Positions 25,609 through 33,411 of a stretch of DNA of 64,000 bases are shown here, one piece after another. This DNA is from Mesorhizobium sp. (GTDB lineage: Bacteria; Pseudomonadota; Alphaproteobacteria; Rhizobiales; Rhizobiaceae): positions 1,116,001 through 1,180,000 of the forward strand of contig NZ_JAMLIG010000001.1 of the NCBI RefSeq assembly GCF_023954305.1. The letters are read 5' to 3'. The notes beneath the pieces were generated by a model. That model saw nothing but the letters and a program-made list of their open reading frames with translations. It ran no database searches and had not been told where the DNA came from. Position numbers and translations under genes: made by a program. How positions within the stretch are numbered: the first letter of the stretch is position 1; every line of letters starts with the position of its first letter.

Positions 25609-25778
25609 GCACGCTCCTCTATCTCATCCCTGTCGCGCTGTTCCTCGGCGGCATCAGCCTCGTCGCCTTCCTGTGGGCGCTACGCAGCGGCCAGTACGAA
25701 GACCTCGACGGCGCCGGCGAACGCATCCTGATCGACGACGAGGAGCCGAAGAAGACGGCTACCCCCAAGCGCCGCTAA
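25605..25778 (+). CDS. ccoS: cbb3-type cytochrome oxidase assembly protein CcoS
   Basis: 57-aa FixS with a single N-terminal membrane helix (LLYLIPVALFLGGISLVAFLW) followed by the typical ALRSGQYEDLDGAGERIL segment and an acidic/basic tail. It overlaps ccoI by 4 bases. It is required for insertion of redox cofactors into cbb3 oxidase. Confidence 0.93.
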   Translation: MSTLLYLIPVALFLGGISLVAFLWALRSGQYEDLDGAGERILIDDEEPKKTATPKRR

Positions 25779-25848
25779 CCCCCAAGGGCGGCTGACGCCT
25801 CGCGAACGGCTATTTGCGCGACCTCCAGCACCTTCGACTTCACACCTC

Positions 25849-25966
25849 CGTCATGCCGGCGGCCGAAGGCCAGCCGGTATCCATTCTTCTCTCCGGATAC
25901 ACGCCGACGGCGCCTTCCTCCCAGCGATCAATGGTTCCCGGCTGGCCTCCGGCCGCCGGGATGACG
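25849..25966. repeat. Intergenic inverted repeat element
   Basis: The left arm (25849-25884, beginning CGTCATGCCGGCGGCCGAAG) and right arm (25931-25966, ending GCCGCCGGGATGACG) are imperfect reverse complements over about 36 bases around a 46-base spacer. It lies just after ccoS. The 25779-26160 gap holds this repeat, a smaller C/G-run hairpin near 25989-26010 and the heptamer repeat at 26066, and no gene I can support. Confidence 0.75.
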
Positions 25967-26065
25967 AAGCGCGGGCGATCTCCCCCCTGGAGGGGGGAAA
26001 TAGAGGCTTTCCCGTGCATCGATCGCCCCCGGGAAAAATTGTCTTTCGCCGCCAACCCTCTGTTT

Positions 26066-26093
26066 CCATTCACCATTCACCATTTACCATTCA
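26066..26093 (+). repeat. Four tandem CCATTCA-type heptamers
   Basis: CCATTCA, CCATTCA, CCATTTA, CCATTCA occur head to tail, followed by C and six T. This is a short AT-rich tandem repeat in otherwise GC-rich DNA, 67 bases before the next predicted gene. Confidence 0.85.
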
Positions 26094-26160
26094 CTTTTTT
26101 ATCCACGCCCTTTCCGCCCTGCCGCATCATTGGTCCCGGTGCGACGGAAAGGAGCCGGCA

Positions 26161-26616
26161 GTGAGTTGGAAGGCGAAGACAGGGAGGGGGCAGGAGGTGC
26201 TTTGCAGCATCGTCGCGACCCTGCTTGCGCTCGCAACCCTCGCAGAAAAAGCCGCCGGCGATAGCCCCTGGGTGCGCTTCTGCGTGCTGTGGGCCGCCCG
26301 GCAGGCCGACCTGATCGCCCGCGACTACGTCGCCGGCTCGACATGGAATAGCGCCGGCCGGCTCTGGTCGCCCGCCTTGCCCCATGTCCGCTATGGCACC
26401 GGGCCGGCCGACGCGCTCGACATCGCCGCCTCGCTGCGCGCGCTGGCGGCGGTCATCAGCGGCATTGCCGCCTATCTCCGCCGCGTGTCGGTCTGGCGGC
26501 AGGATCAGGTAGTGGGCGAGGCCGGCTTCGACGGCGCCCCGCTCCACGGCCTCGACGCGTTCCTGCGCAGACTTCGGGAAGCCGGCTCGCCGGTCGAATT
26601 CCGCGACACGTCATAG
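26161..26616 (+). CDS. Hypothetical protein, island within repeat DNA
   Basis: 151-aa ORF from a GTG, preceded by AAAGGAG 8-9 bases upstream. The N terminus is hydrophobic (EVLCSIVATLLALATLAEKA), perhaps one membrane segment. Then come VRFCVLWAARQADLIARDYV and a leucine/alanine-rich helical region (ALDIAASLRALAAVISGIAAYL). I do not recognise a family, though similar alanine-rich small membrane proteins occur in Mesorhizobium-like genomes. It is flanked on both sides by palindromic repeats. Function unknown. Confidence 0.5.
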   Translation: MSWKAKTGRGQEVLCSIVATLLALATLAEKAAGDSPWVRFCVLWAARQADLIARDYVAGSTWNSAGRLWSPALPHVRYGTGPADALDIAASLRALAAVISGIAAYLRRVSVWRQDQVVGEAGFDGAPLHGLDAFLRRLREAGSPVEFRDTS

Positions 26617-26625
26617 AGATCCGCA

Positions 26626-26704
26626 GGGGACAGTTTACTTTGTTTCCGCCCGCGCAAACCTCGCACGGGCCGCGCCCTTCTGCGGAAAAAAGTAAACTGT
26701 CCCC
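26626..26704. repeat. Intergenic palindrome with GGGGACAGTTTACTTT arms
   Basis: The left arm at 26626-26641 and right arm at 26689-26704 are exact 16-base reverse complements. An inner TTCCGC/GCGGAA pair extends the dyad. The arms are AT-richer than the region. Confidence 0.85.
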
Positions 26705-26720
26705 GGCACTTACCCTCTTC

Positions 26721-26819
26721 CGCCGTCATCCTCGGGCCAGCCCATCGGGCGAATTGCAAGGTCCAGCGGACCTTGCAAAGGACGCGAACGCCCGAAGGAC
26801 AAGCCCGAGGATGACGGCG
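26721..26819. repeat. Intergenic palindrome, 99 bp, three nested stems
   Basis: Outer arms are 26721-26737 and 26803-26819 (17 bp, exact). A middle pair is TCGGGCG/CGCCCGA and an inner stem is TTGCAAGGTCC/GGACCTTGCAA with loop AGC at about 26754-26778. The 26617-27001 gap consists of this and the preceding palindrome, and I see no credible gene in it. The stacked stems would form a long cruciform or RNA hairpin. Confidence 0.85.
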
Positions 26820-27001
26820 GTTGTCCTGTGCTGCCGACGCCTCCGCGCGGCAAAATGCAACCGTCCCCGGCGCTTGCGCCCGCGAGGCCCGTTCGTCTTC
26901 CTTCCGCGGAGCGTCGCCGCGGTCGACGCATTCGCGCGGCCGGAGGGCTGCGTCTCTCTTGCCCGGTGAGCGGAGGGAAGGAATGCGCCCTGCTTCGCCG
27001 C

Positions 27002-28516
27002 CTAACGCAAATCCTGCGGCAGCAGTGCCTCCGGCATGTTCTGGAACGACACCGGCCTGAGAAACCGCCGTATCGCGAGCGTGCCGACCGACGTCGCCGA
27101 GGCATAGGTGCTCGCCGGATAAGGTCCGCCATGCATCATCGCGTCCGCCACCTCGACCCCCGTCGGGAAGCCGTTAGCGAGCAACCGGCCGGCCTTGCGT
27201 TCCAGCACCGGCATCATCCGCTGGGCCAGTTCCGTGTCGGCCTCGTCCAGCTGCAAGGTCACGGTGAGCTGGCCGTGCAGGCCTTTTGCGATCTCGATCA
27301 TCTGCTCGACGTCGCGCGCCCTGATGATCATGCCGAGCGGGCCGAAGACCTCCTCGCCGAGGTCCGGATTGGCGACAAACGTGTCGCCGTCGGTGGCAAA
27401 GAGCGCCGGCGCGACACTGCGCAGCTCGCACACGCCGCGCGTCACCGTGCGCACCGCGTTGCCCGCCGCCATCTTCGCCGCGCCGCGGCCGAAAGCCTCG
27501 GCGATGCCGGTGGTCAGCATCGTCGCCGGCCCGGTGGCGCCGAGCGCGGCGGAGGCTTCCGCCTCGAACGCGTCGGCCGGCGCGCCGTCGGCGATCACCA
27601 GCACACCCGGATTGGTGCAGAACTGGCCGACGCCGAGCGTCAGCGACGCCGCCCAGCCTTTGGCGATGTCGGCGGCGCGCGCTTTCGCCGCCTCCGGCAG
27701 CACGAAGACCGGATTGACCGAGCCCAGCTCGCCGAAGAAGGGGATCGGCTCGGGCCGGCCGGCGGCCAGATCGAACAGGGCTCGCCCGCCGCCGAGCGAT
27801 CCGGTGAAGCCGACCGCCTTGATCAGCGGATGGGTGACCAGCGACTGGCCCGCCTCGCGATTGTTCGACTGCACCAGGGAGAAGACGCCTGGATGCTGGC
27901 CGGTCCTTTCGATCGCCTCGGAGATCGCCTGGGCGACGATCTCGCCGGTGCCGGGATGGCCGGAATGGCCCTTCACCACCACCGGGCAGCCGGCCGCGAG
28001 CGCCGAGGCCGTGTCGCCGCCGGCGGTCGAGAAGGCGAGCGGGAAGTTCGACGCGCCGAATACGCCGACCGGGCCGATCGGCCGCTGCACGAGCTTGAGG
28101 TCGGGCCGCGGCGCGGGCTTGCGGTCGGGCAGTGCCGCGTCGTGGCGGCGGTCGAGATAGGCGCCGTCGCGGATGTGCTTGGCGAACAGGCGGAGCTGGA
28201 AGGTGGTGCGGCCGCGCTCGCCCTCCAGCCGCGCCTCCGGGAGGCCGGTCTCGGCCGAACCGATCTCCGTGATCACCGCCCCCCGCGCGTCGATCGCGTC
28301 GGCGATGGCATCGAGAAAGGCGGCGCGGTTGTCGCGCGAGGAATAGCCGTAGGACCAGAACGCTTCCTCGGCCGCCTTCGCCGCGCGGTCGACCTCGGCG
28401 GCGGTGCCGACGGCATAGCGTGCGGGCGCTCCCCGCGCCGGATCGGATGCGAAGGTGGCGCCGCCCTCCACCCATTCGCCGGCGATGAGATGTCGGCCCG
28501 TCGGGGTCCAGGTCAT
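27002..28516 (-). CDS. Aldehyde dehydrogenase, alpha-ketoglutarate semialdehyde dehydrogenase type
   Basis: 504-aa NAD(P)-dependent aldehyde dehydrogenase. The Rossmann and catalytic signatures are GASNFPLAFSTAGGDTASALAAG, the catalytic Glu in FFGELGSVNP (E263) and the catalytic Cys in GQFCTNPG (C300). The divergent VKGHSGHPGT region is typical of the KGSADH type III/2,5-dioxovalerate group. It would convert alpha-ketoglutarate semialdehyde to alpha-ketoglutarate, the last step of L-arabinose oxidation. It is last in a leftward operon (dehydratase, dehydrogenase, this gene), 19 bases after the dehydrogenase. Confidence 0.88.
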   Translation of the reverse strand: MTWTPTGRHLIAGEWVEGGATFASDPARGAPARYAVGTAAEVDRAAKAAEEAFWSYGYSSRDNRAAFLDAIADAIDARGAVITEIGSAETGLPEARLEGERGRTTFQLRLFAKHIRDGAYLDRRHDAALPDRKPAPRPDLKLVQRPIGPVGVFGASNFPLAFSTAGGDTASALAAGCPVVVKGHSGHPGTGEIVAQAISEAIERTGQHPGVFSLVQSNNREAGQSLVTHPLIKAVGFTGSLGGGRALFDLAAGRPEPIPFFGELGSVNPVFVLPEAAKARAADIAKGWAASLTLGVGQFCTNPGVLVIADGAPADAFEAEASAALGATGPATMLTTGIAEAFGRGAAKMAAGNAVRTVTRGVCELRSVAPALFATDGDTFVANPDLGEEVFGPLGMIIRARDVEQMIEIAKGLHGQLTVTLQLDEADTELAQRMMPVLERKAGRLLANGFPTGVEVADAMMHGGPYPASTYASATSVGTLAIRRFLRPVSFQNMPEALLPQDLR

Positions 28517-28535
28517 GGTCAGGTCCTTCTACAGG

Positions 28536-29459
28536 TCAGAACTCGAAAGCGTCGACGACGATGCGACGGCCGAGCGTCAGGGCATCGGCGACGTGCACCA
28601 TCGGGGCGAGGTCTACGTCGGACTGCCCCATGCGCACAAGGCCGGCCATCCGCGCATAGAGCGCCGGATATTCGCCCATGATCGTATTCTCGCCGCCCGC
28701 CGCCTTCCCGGCGATCTCCAGCACGTTGCCGCCCATCCTGAGTGCGAGCGGCCCGGCATCGGTGTCGATCTCGATATCCCAGGTTTGCGGGCCTTCCTGG
28801 CGCCAGTCGAAATCTGCGGTGACATTGCCGGTGAAGCTGAGCTTGGCTGCGATCGGCGTCTGGCGGTTGGCCGGGAATTCCAGCTCGGCGCCGGTCAGGT
28901 GGACCGGCCGCGGCAGGATCTCGGTCAGGATCGACAGGGCGTTGATGCCCGGATCGAACACGCCCATGCCGCCCGGCTCGAACACCCAGTCCTGGCCGGG
29001 GTGCCATTTGCGCACGTCCTCGCGCCAGGTGATGTGCGCCCTCGTCACCGCCCTGTCCGCCAGCCAGGCCCTGGCCGGCGCCACGGCATGCGCCATGCGC
29101 GAGTGCCAGGTGGCGAAGAGCGTGAGCTGCCGCGCTTTGGCCAGTGCCTGCAGTTCGTGCACCTCGGCCAGCGTCGCGCCCGGCGGCTTTTCCAGCATCA
29201 CGTGCCGGCCGGCCTTCAGCGCCGCGGCGGCATAGTCGAAGCGCGGCACCGGCGGCAGGCAGAGCGAGACGACCGGAATGTCCGGCCGCCGGGCGAGCAG
29301 CGTGGCGAAGTCGGTGAACGCGGGAACGCCCTCGACCGAGCCGTGGCGCGAGCAGGTCGCGGCGAGCTCCCAGTCCGGCGACGCATTGATTGCCGGCACG
29401 TGCTGGTCGAGCGCTATCTTGCCGATGCCGACGAGGGCAACTTTCAGGGGTGCGGGCAT
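28536..29459 (-). CDS. Gfo/Idh/MocA oxidoreductase, L-arabinose/D-galactose 1-dehydrogenase type
   Basis: 307-aa protein with an N-terminal NAD(P) fold (VALVGIGKIALDQHVPAI). The EKPPGAT motif carries the catalytic lysine, followed by TLFATWHSR, WREDVRKWHPGQDW and GGMGVFDPGINALSI. This run of motifs closely follows Azospirillum L-arabinose 1-dehydrogenase as I remember it. It oxidises the C1 of L-arabinose (often also D-galactose) to the lactone. Its start overlaps the dehydratase stop by one base (TGATG), so the two are translationally coupled. Confidence 0.87.
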   Translation of the reverse strand: MPAPLKVALVGIGKIALDQHVPAINASPDWELAATCSRHGSVEGVPAFTDFATLLARRPDIPVVSLCLPPVPRFDYAAAALKAGRHVMLEKPPGATLAEVHELQALAKARQLTLFATWHSRMAHAVAPARAWLADRAVTRAHITWREDVRKWHPGQDWVFEPGGMGVFDPGINALSILTEILPRPVHLTGAELEFPANRQTPIAAKLSFTGNVTADFDWRQEGPQTWDIEIDTDAGPLALRMGGNVLEIAGKAAGGENTIMGEYPALYARMAGLVRMGQSDVDLAPMVHVADALTLGRRIVVDAFEF

Positions 29460-31201
29460 CAGTGCGAATCCCTGCCGACCTCACGGCCACGGCAGCCCTT
29501 GAGGAAATCGAGATCCGCGCCGGTGTCGGCGCCCTCGACATGCGTCTGGTGCAGCCAGGCATAGCCCGATGCCGGTATGTCGTGCGACGGCGTCCAGGCG
29601 GCCAAGCGCGCCGCCAGTTCGTCGTCGGAGATTTCAACGGTCAGCGACCGGTTCGGCACGTCGAGCGAGATCATGTCGCCGTCGCGCACCACCGCCAGCG
29701 GCCCGCCGGCCGCCGCCTCCGGCGAGGTATGCAGCACGACGGTGCCATAGGCGGTGCCCGACATGCGGGCGTCGGAGATGCGCACCATGTCGGTGATGCC
29801 CTTCCTCAGCACTTTCGGCGGCAAGCCCATATTGCCAACCTCGGCCATGCCCGGATAGCCCTTCGGTCCGCAGTTCTTCAAGACCATCACGCAGGTCTCG
29901 TCGATGTCGAGCGTCTCGTCCTCGATCCTGGCCTTGTAGTCGTCGATGTCCTCGAACACCACCGCCCGGCCGCGATGGACCATCAGTTCCGGCGTCGCCG
30001 CCGACGGCTTCAGCACCGCGCCCTTCGGCGCAAGATTGCCCCTCAGCACGACGATGCCGCCGGATTGGGTCAGTGCGTTTTCGGCCGGGAGGATGACGTC
30101 CTCGTTCCAGTTGACGACGTTCCTGACCTCGTCCCAGATCGCCGCGCCGGAGACGGTGAGCGCGTCCTTGTGCAGGACGCCGGCCTCGCCGAGGCGCTTC
30201 AGCACGACCGGAAGTCCGCCGGCGTAGAAGAACTCCTCCATCAGGTATTTGCCCGACGGCATCAGGTTGACGATCGTCGGCACGTCGCGGCCCAGCCGGT
30301 CCCAGTCGTCGAGCGTGAGGTCGACGCCGACGCGGCCGGCGATCGCCAGGAGATGGATCACCGCATTGGTCGAGCCGCCGATCGCCGCATTGGTGCGGAT
30401 GGCGTTCTCGAAGGCCTGGCGGGTCAGGATGTCGGAGGGCTTGAGGTCATCCTTGACCATGTCGACGATGCGCCGGCCCGACATCTGCGCCATCACCCTG
30501 CGGCGCGAGTCGACCGCCGGGATCGCGGCGTTGCCCGACAGAGCCATGCCCAGCGCCTCGGCCATCGAGGCCATGGTGGAGGCCGTGCCCATCGTGTTGC
30601 AGGTGCCCGACGAGCGGCTCATCGAGGCCTCGGCCTCGAGGAACTCTTCCTGCGTCATCTCGCCGGCCTTCACCGCTTCCGAGAAGATCCACAGATGCGT
30701 GCCGGAGCCGACGCGCTCGCCGCGGAAATAGCCGTTCAGCATCGGCCCGCCGGTGACGACGATCGAGGGGATGTCGGTCGAGGCGGCGGCCATCAGCAGC
30801 GACGGCGTGGTCTTGTCGCAGCCGACCATCAGCACCGCGCCGTCGATCGGCTGGCCGCGCATCGCCTCCTCGACCGCCATCGCGGCGAGGTTGCGGAACA
30901 TCATCGCGGTGGGCCGGAAGGTGTTTTCGGAGGCCGAGAACACCGGCACCTCGACCGGGAAGCCACCGGCTTCCCACACGCCCGCCTTCACCTTCTCGGC
31001 GAGCTCCCGCAGATGGCCGTTGCAGGGGGTCAGGTCCGACCAGGTGTTGAGGATGCCGATCACCGGCCGCCCGTCGAACAGGTCGTGCGGGTGGCCTTGG
31101 TTCTTCAGCCAGCCGCGATGATAGATCGCGTCGCGAGAATTGCCGCCGTACCAGTGCTGCGACCTCAGCTTGCGTGGCCATTCGGCCTTCTTGAACGTCA
31201 T
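29459..31201 (-). CDS. IlvD/Edd-family L-arabonate dehydratase
   Basis: 580-aa dehydratase. Iron-sulfur ligands are C60 (LTPCNGHL), C128 (GCDKTTPS) and C201 (GTCNTMGTAS). K130 is in the position of the carbamylated lysine. The N-terminal LRSQHWYGGNSRDAIYHRGW is characteristic of sugar-acid dehydratases rather than IlvD proper. Expected reaction: L-arabonate to L-2-keto-3-deoxyarabonate. Closely related enzymes accept D-fuconate or D-galactonate, so the exact substrate rests on context. It lies 12 bases after the AraD1 gene. Confidence 0.88.
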   Translation of the reverse strand: MTFKKAEWPRKLRSQHWYGGNSRDAIYHRGWLKNQGHPHDLFDGRPVIGILNTWSDLTPCNGHLRELAEKVKAGVWEAGGFPVEVPVFSASENTFRPTAMMFRNLAAMAVEEAMRGQPIDGAVLMVGCDKTTPSLLMAAASTDIPSIVVTGGPMLNGYFRGERVGSGTHLWIFSEAVKAGEMTQEEFLEAEASMSRSSGTCNTMGTASTMASMAEALGMALSGNAAIPAVDSRRRVMAQMSGRRIVDMVKDDLKPSDILTRQAFENAIRTNAAIGGSTNAVIHLLAIAGRVGVDLTLDDWDRLGRDVPTIVNLMPSGKYLMEEFFYAGGLPVVLKRLGEAGVLHKDALTVSGAAIWDEVRNVVNWNEDVILPAENALTQSGGIVVLRGNLAPKGAVLKPSAATPELMVHRGRAVVFEDIDDYKARIEDETLDIDETCVMVLKNCGPKGYPGMAEVGNMGLPPKVLRKGITDMVRISDARMSGTAYGTVVLHTSPEAAAGGPLAVVRDGDMISLDVPNRSLTVEISDDELAARLAAWTPSHDIPASGYAWLHQTHVEGADTGADLDFLKGCRGREVGRDSH

Positions 31202-31213
31202 GATCTCACCCTC

Positions 31214-32215
31214 TCACAGCACGCGCACGTCGACGCGCCGGGCGGCCGGCGCGGCTTCGACCACCAGCCGGTTGCGCAGCGGCAGTCCGAACCCGGTCGC
31301 CTCGATCTCGAACTCGTCGCCGGGCTCCGTCCGCACCCCGTCGGCGAAGGACAGGGTCGCGGTGCCGAACATGTGGACGTGGATGTCCCCAGGTACGCGA
31401 AAGAGCGCATACTTGAAGTGATGATGCTCGAGATTGGCAAAGGAATGCGACATGTTCTCCTCCCCCGACAGGAAAGGCTTCTCGAAGATCACCTTGCCGT
31501 CGCGGCGGATCCGCGACGTGCCGCGGATGTCGGCCGGCGGCGCGCCGATCCGGATTTCGGGGCCGAACGAGGCCGGGCGCAGCTTCGAATGGGCGAGATA
31601 GAGATAGTTCCGCCGCTCCATCACATGGTCGGAAAACTCATTCGATATGGCGAAGCCGACCCTGAACGGCGTGCCGTCGTCGCCGATGACGTAGATGCCG
31701 GCGATCTCGGGTTCTTCGCCGCCGTCCTCGGCGAAGAAGGGCGAGGTGAGCGGCCCGCCGGGAAGCGCGAGGTTGGTGCCATTGCCCTTGTAGAACCATT
31801 CCGGCTGCACGCCCGGCAAACCATTCGCCGGCTTGCCGCCCTCAAGCCCCATCCGGAACATCTTCATGGAGTCCGTCAGGGTCTCCTCCGCCGCGCCCGC
31901 CTTCTGGTGCATGGCATCGCGCGTCGCGGCGGAGCCCAGATGCGTCAGCCCGGTGCCGGTCAGATGCAGGTGCGCCGGGTCCGGATGAGTGATCGGCGCG
32001 AGCACCCTGCCCTCCTCCAGCGCGGCGGCGAGATCGACCGAGGGGCCTCGGCCCAGAGCCCCGACATGCGCGGCCAGATCGGAGCCGCCGGCGCGGATGC
32101 AGTCCAGCACAAGATCGTAGGTGCTGCGCGCCCCCCTGACCGCATAGGCCTGCTCGCCCTCCCGGGCGACGACGGTGATCGACCCGTCCGGGTTGCCGAT
32201 CTGCGAAAGCCACAT
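31214..32215 (-). CDS. AraD1/GguC family protein (FAH fold), probable L-2-keto-3-deoxyarabonate dehydratase
   Basis: 333-aa fumarylacetoacetate-hydrolase-fold protein. The metal-binding acidic residues occur around PEIAGIYVIGDDGTPFRVGFAISNEFSDH, and a C-terminal HVHMFGTATLSFADG follows. This pattern matches the AraD1/GguC group found with arabonate dehydratase genes. It would complete the route between arabonate dehydratase and the semialdehyde dehydrogenase. The ATG at 32215 (MWLSQIGN) is preferred, with an in-frame ATG at 32224 as an alternative. It is first in the leftward operon and divergent from the sugar-binding protein gene. Confidence 0.83.
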   Translation of the reverse strand: MWLSQIGNPDGSITVVAREGEQAYAVRGARSTYDLVLDCIRAGGSDLAAHVGALGRGPSVDLAAALEEGRVLAPITHPDPAHLHLTGTGLTHLGSAATRDAMHQKAGAAEETLTDSMKMFRMGLEGGKPANGLPGVQPEWFYKGNGTNLALPGGPLTSPFFAEDGGEEPEIAGIYVIGDDGTPFRVGFAISNEFSDHVMERRNYLYLAHSKLRPASFGPEIRIGAPPADIRGTSRIRRDGKVIFEKPFLSGEENMSHSFANLEHHHFKYALFRVPGDIHVHMFGTATLSFADGVRTEPGDEFEIEATGFGLPLRNRLVVEAAPAARRVDVRVL

Positions 32216-32353
32216 GCGACGCATCCTCCTGCAAACGGTCTCGGCCGTTTTTCTGATGCAGCCATATATCGGATTCTGCGGTTTACAAAAGTATTATTAT
32301 ATGATTTTTCTCTTCGCGGGCCGCCGATGCGCCCTCGTAATGGGAGGAAATCC

Positions 32354-33313
32354 ATGTTTGCCAAGACCCTACTTGGCGCGAGCCTGCTCGCGTCCATGAC
32401 CTTTCTGTCGTCCGCTGCGCTCTCGCAGACGATCGGCTTCTCGCAGATCGGATCCGAATCCGGCTGGCGCGCCGCCGAAACCACGCTGACCAAGCAGGAA
32501 GCCGAGAAGCGCGGCATCGATCTCAAGTTCTCCGATGCGCAGCAGAAGCAGGAAAACCAGATCAAGGCGCTGCGCAGCTTCATCGCCCAGGGCGTCGACG
32601 CCATCCTGGTCGCGCCGGTCGTCGCCACCGGCTGGGACGCCGTCCTGAAGGAAGCCAAGGAGGCAGAGATCCCGGTCGTCCTGCTCGACCGCATGGTCGA
32701 TTCCGACAAGGACCTCTATCTGACCGCGGTCGGCTCGGATCTGGTCCACGAGGGCTCGGTCGCCGGCAAGTGGCTGGTCGACACGGCGGCAGGCAAGGAC
32801 TGCAATGTCGTCGAGCTTCAGGGCACGACCGGCTCGTCACCGGCGATCGACCGCAAGAAGGGCTTCGAGCAGGCGATCGCGGGTGCCGCCAACATCAAGA
32901 TCATCCGCAGCCAGACCGGCGACTTCACCCGCGCCAAGGGCAAGGAAGTGATGGAAAGCTTCCTCAAGGCCGAGAACGGCGGCAAGAACATCTGCGCGCT
33001 CTATGCCCATAACGACGACATGGCCGTCGGTGCCATCCAGGCCATCAAGGAAGCGGGTCTCAAGCCCGGCACCGACATCCTGGTGGTGTCGATCGACGCG
33101 GTGCCGGACATTTTCCAGGCGATGGCCGCCGGCGAGGCGAACGCCACCGTCGAGCTGACGCCCAACATGGCCGGCCCCGCCTTCGACGCGCTCAAGGCGT
33201 ACATGGAGAACGGTACCGTTCCGCCGAAGTTCATCCAGACCGAGTCGAAGCTCTATACGCAGAAGGACGACCCGGCGAAGGAATACGAAGCCAGAAAGGG
33301 CCTCGGCTACTGA
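32354..33313 (+). CDS. Sugar ABC transporter substrate-binding protein (YtfQ-like)
   Basis: 319-aa secreted binding protein with a signal peptide (about 1-25, cleaved near ALS-QTIG). The mature start TIGFSQIGSESGWRAAET, then FSDAQQKQENQIKALRSFIAQGVDAILVAPVV and YAHNDDMAVGAIQAIKEAG, are typical of the galactofuranose/arabinose-binding YtfQ group. GGGAGGAAA precedes the ATG. The gene follows a divergent 138-base gap that is unusually AT-rich (about 32281-32310), the likely shared promoter. A perfect hairpin follows the gene. Confidence 0.88.
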   Translation: MFAKTLLGASLLASMTFLSSAALSQTIGFSQIGSESGWRAAETTLTKQEAEKRGIDLKFSDAQQKQENQIKALRSFIAQGVDAILVAPVVATGWDAVLKEAKEAEIPVVLLDRMVDSDKDLYLTAVGSDLVHEGSVAGKWLVDTAAGKDCNVVELQGTTGSSPAIDRKKGFEQAIAGAANIKIIRSQTGDFTRAKGKEVMESFLKAENGGKNICALYAHNDDMAVGAIQAIKEAGLKPGTDILVVSIDAVPDIFQAMAAGEANATVELTPNMAGPAFDALKAYMENGTVPPKFIQTESKLYTQKDDPAKEYEARKGLGY

Positions 33314-33322
33314 TCTGCCGCC

Positions 33323-33347
33323 TGGCCGGCGGCTTGCCCGCCGGCCA
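33323..33347 (+). promoter_or_regulatory. Intercistronic hairpin after the YtfQ-like gene
   Basis: TGGCCGGCGG, loop CTTGC, CCGCCGGCCA: a perfect 10-bp GC stem without a T tract, 9 bases after the stop codon. It probably protects the 3' end of the binding-protein message or partly terminates transcription, giving more binding protein than ATPase. Confidence 0.75.
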
Positions 33348-33411
33348 CCTCGCTGGCACGATCCCGCCGGCCGCCGTTCAGCGTCGGCCGGGGGATTCTT
33401 ATTCCGGAACA

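Noticed and set aside
26094..26100. T run after the heptamer array as a terminator
   Set aside because: No stem precedes it.
26640..26969. Short ORFs in the gap before the aldehyde dehydrogenase
   Set aside because: They run through the palindromic repeats and have no ribosome site or coherent protein character.
29390..32353. Long N-terminal extension of the YtfQ-like frame
   Set aside because: It runs antisense through three catabolic genes; the signal peptide and GGGAGGAAA place the real start at 32354.
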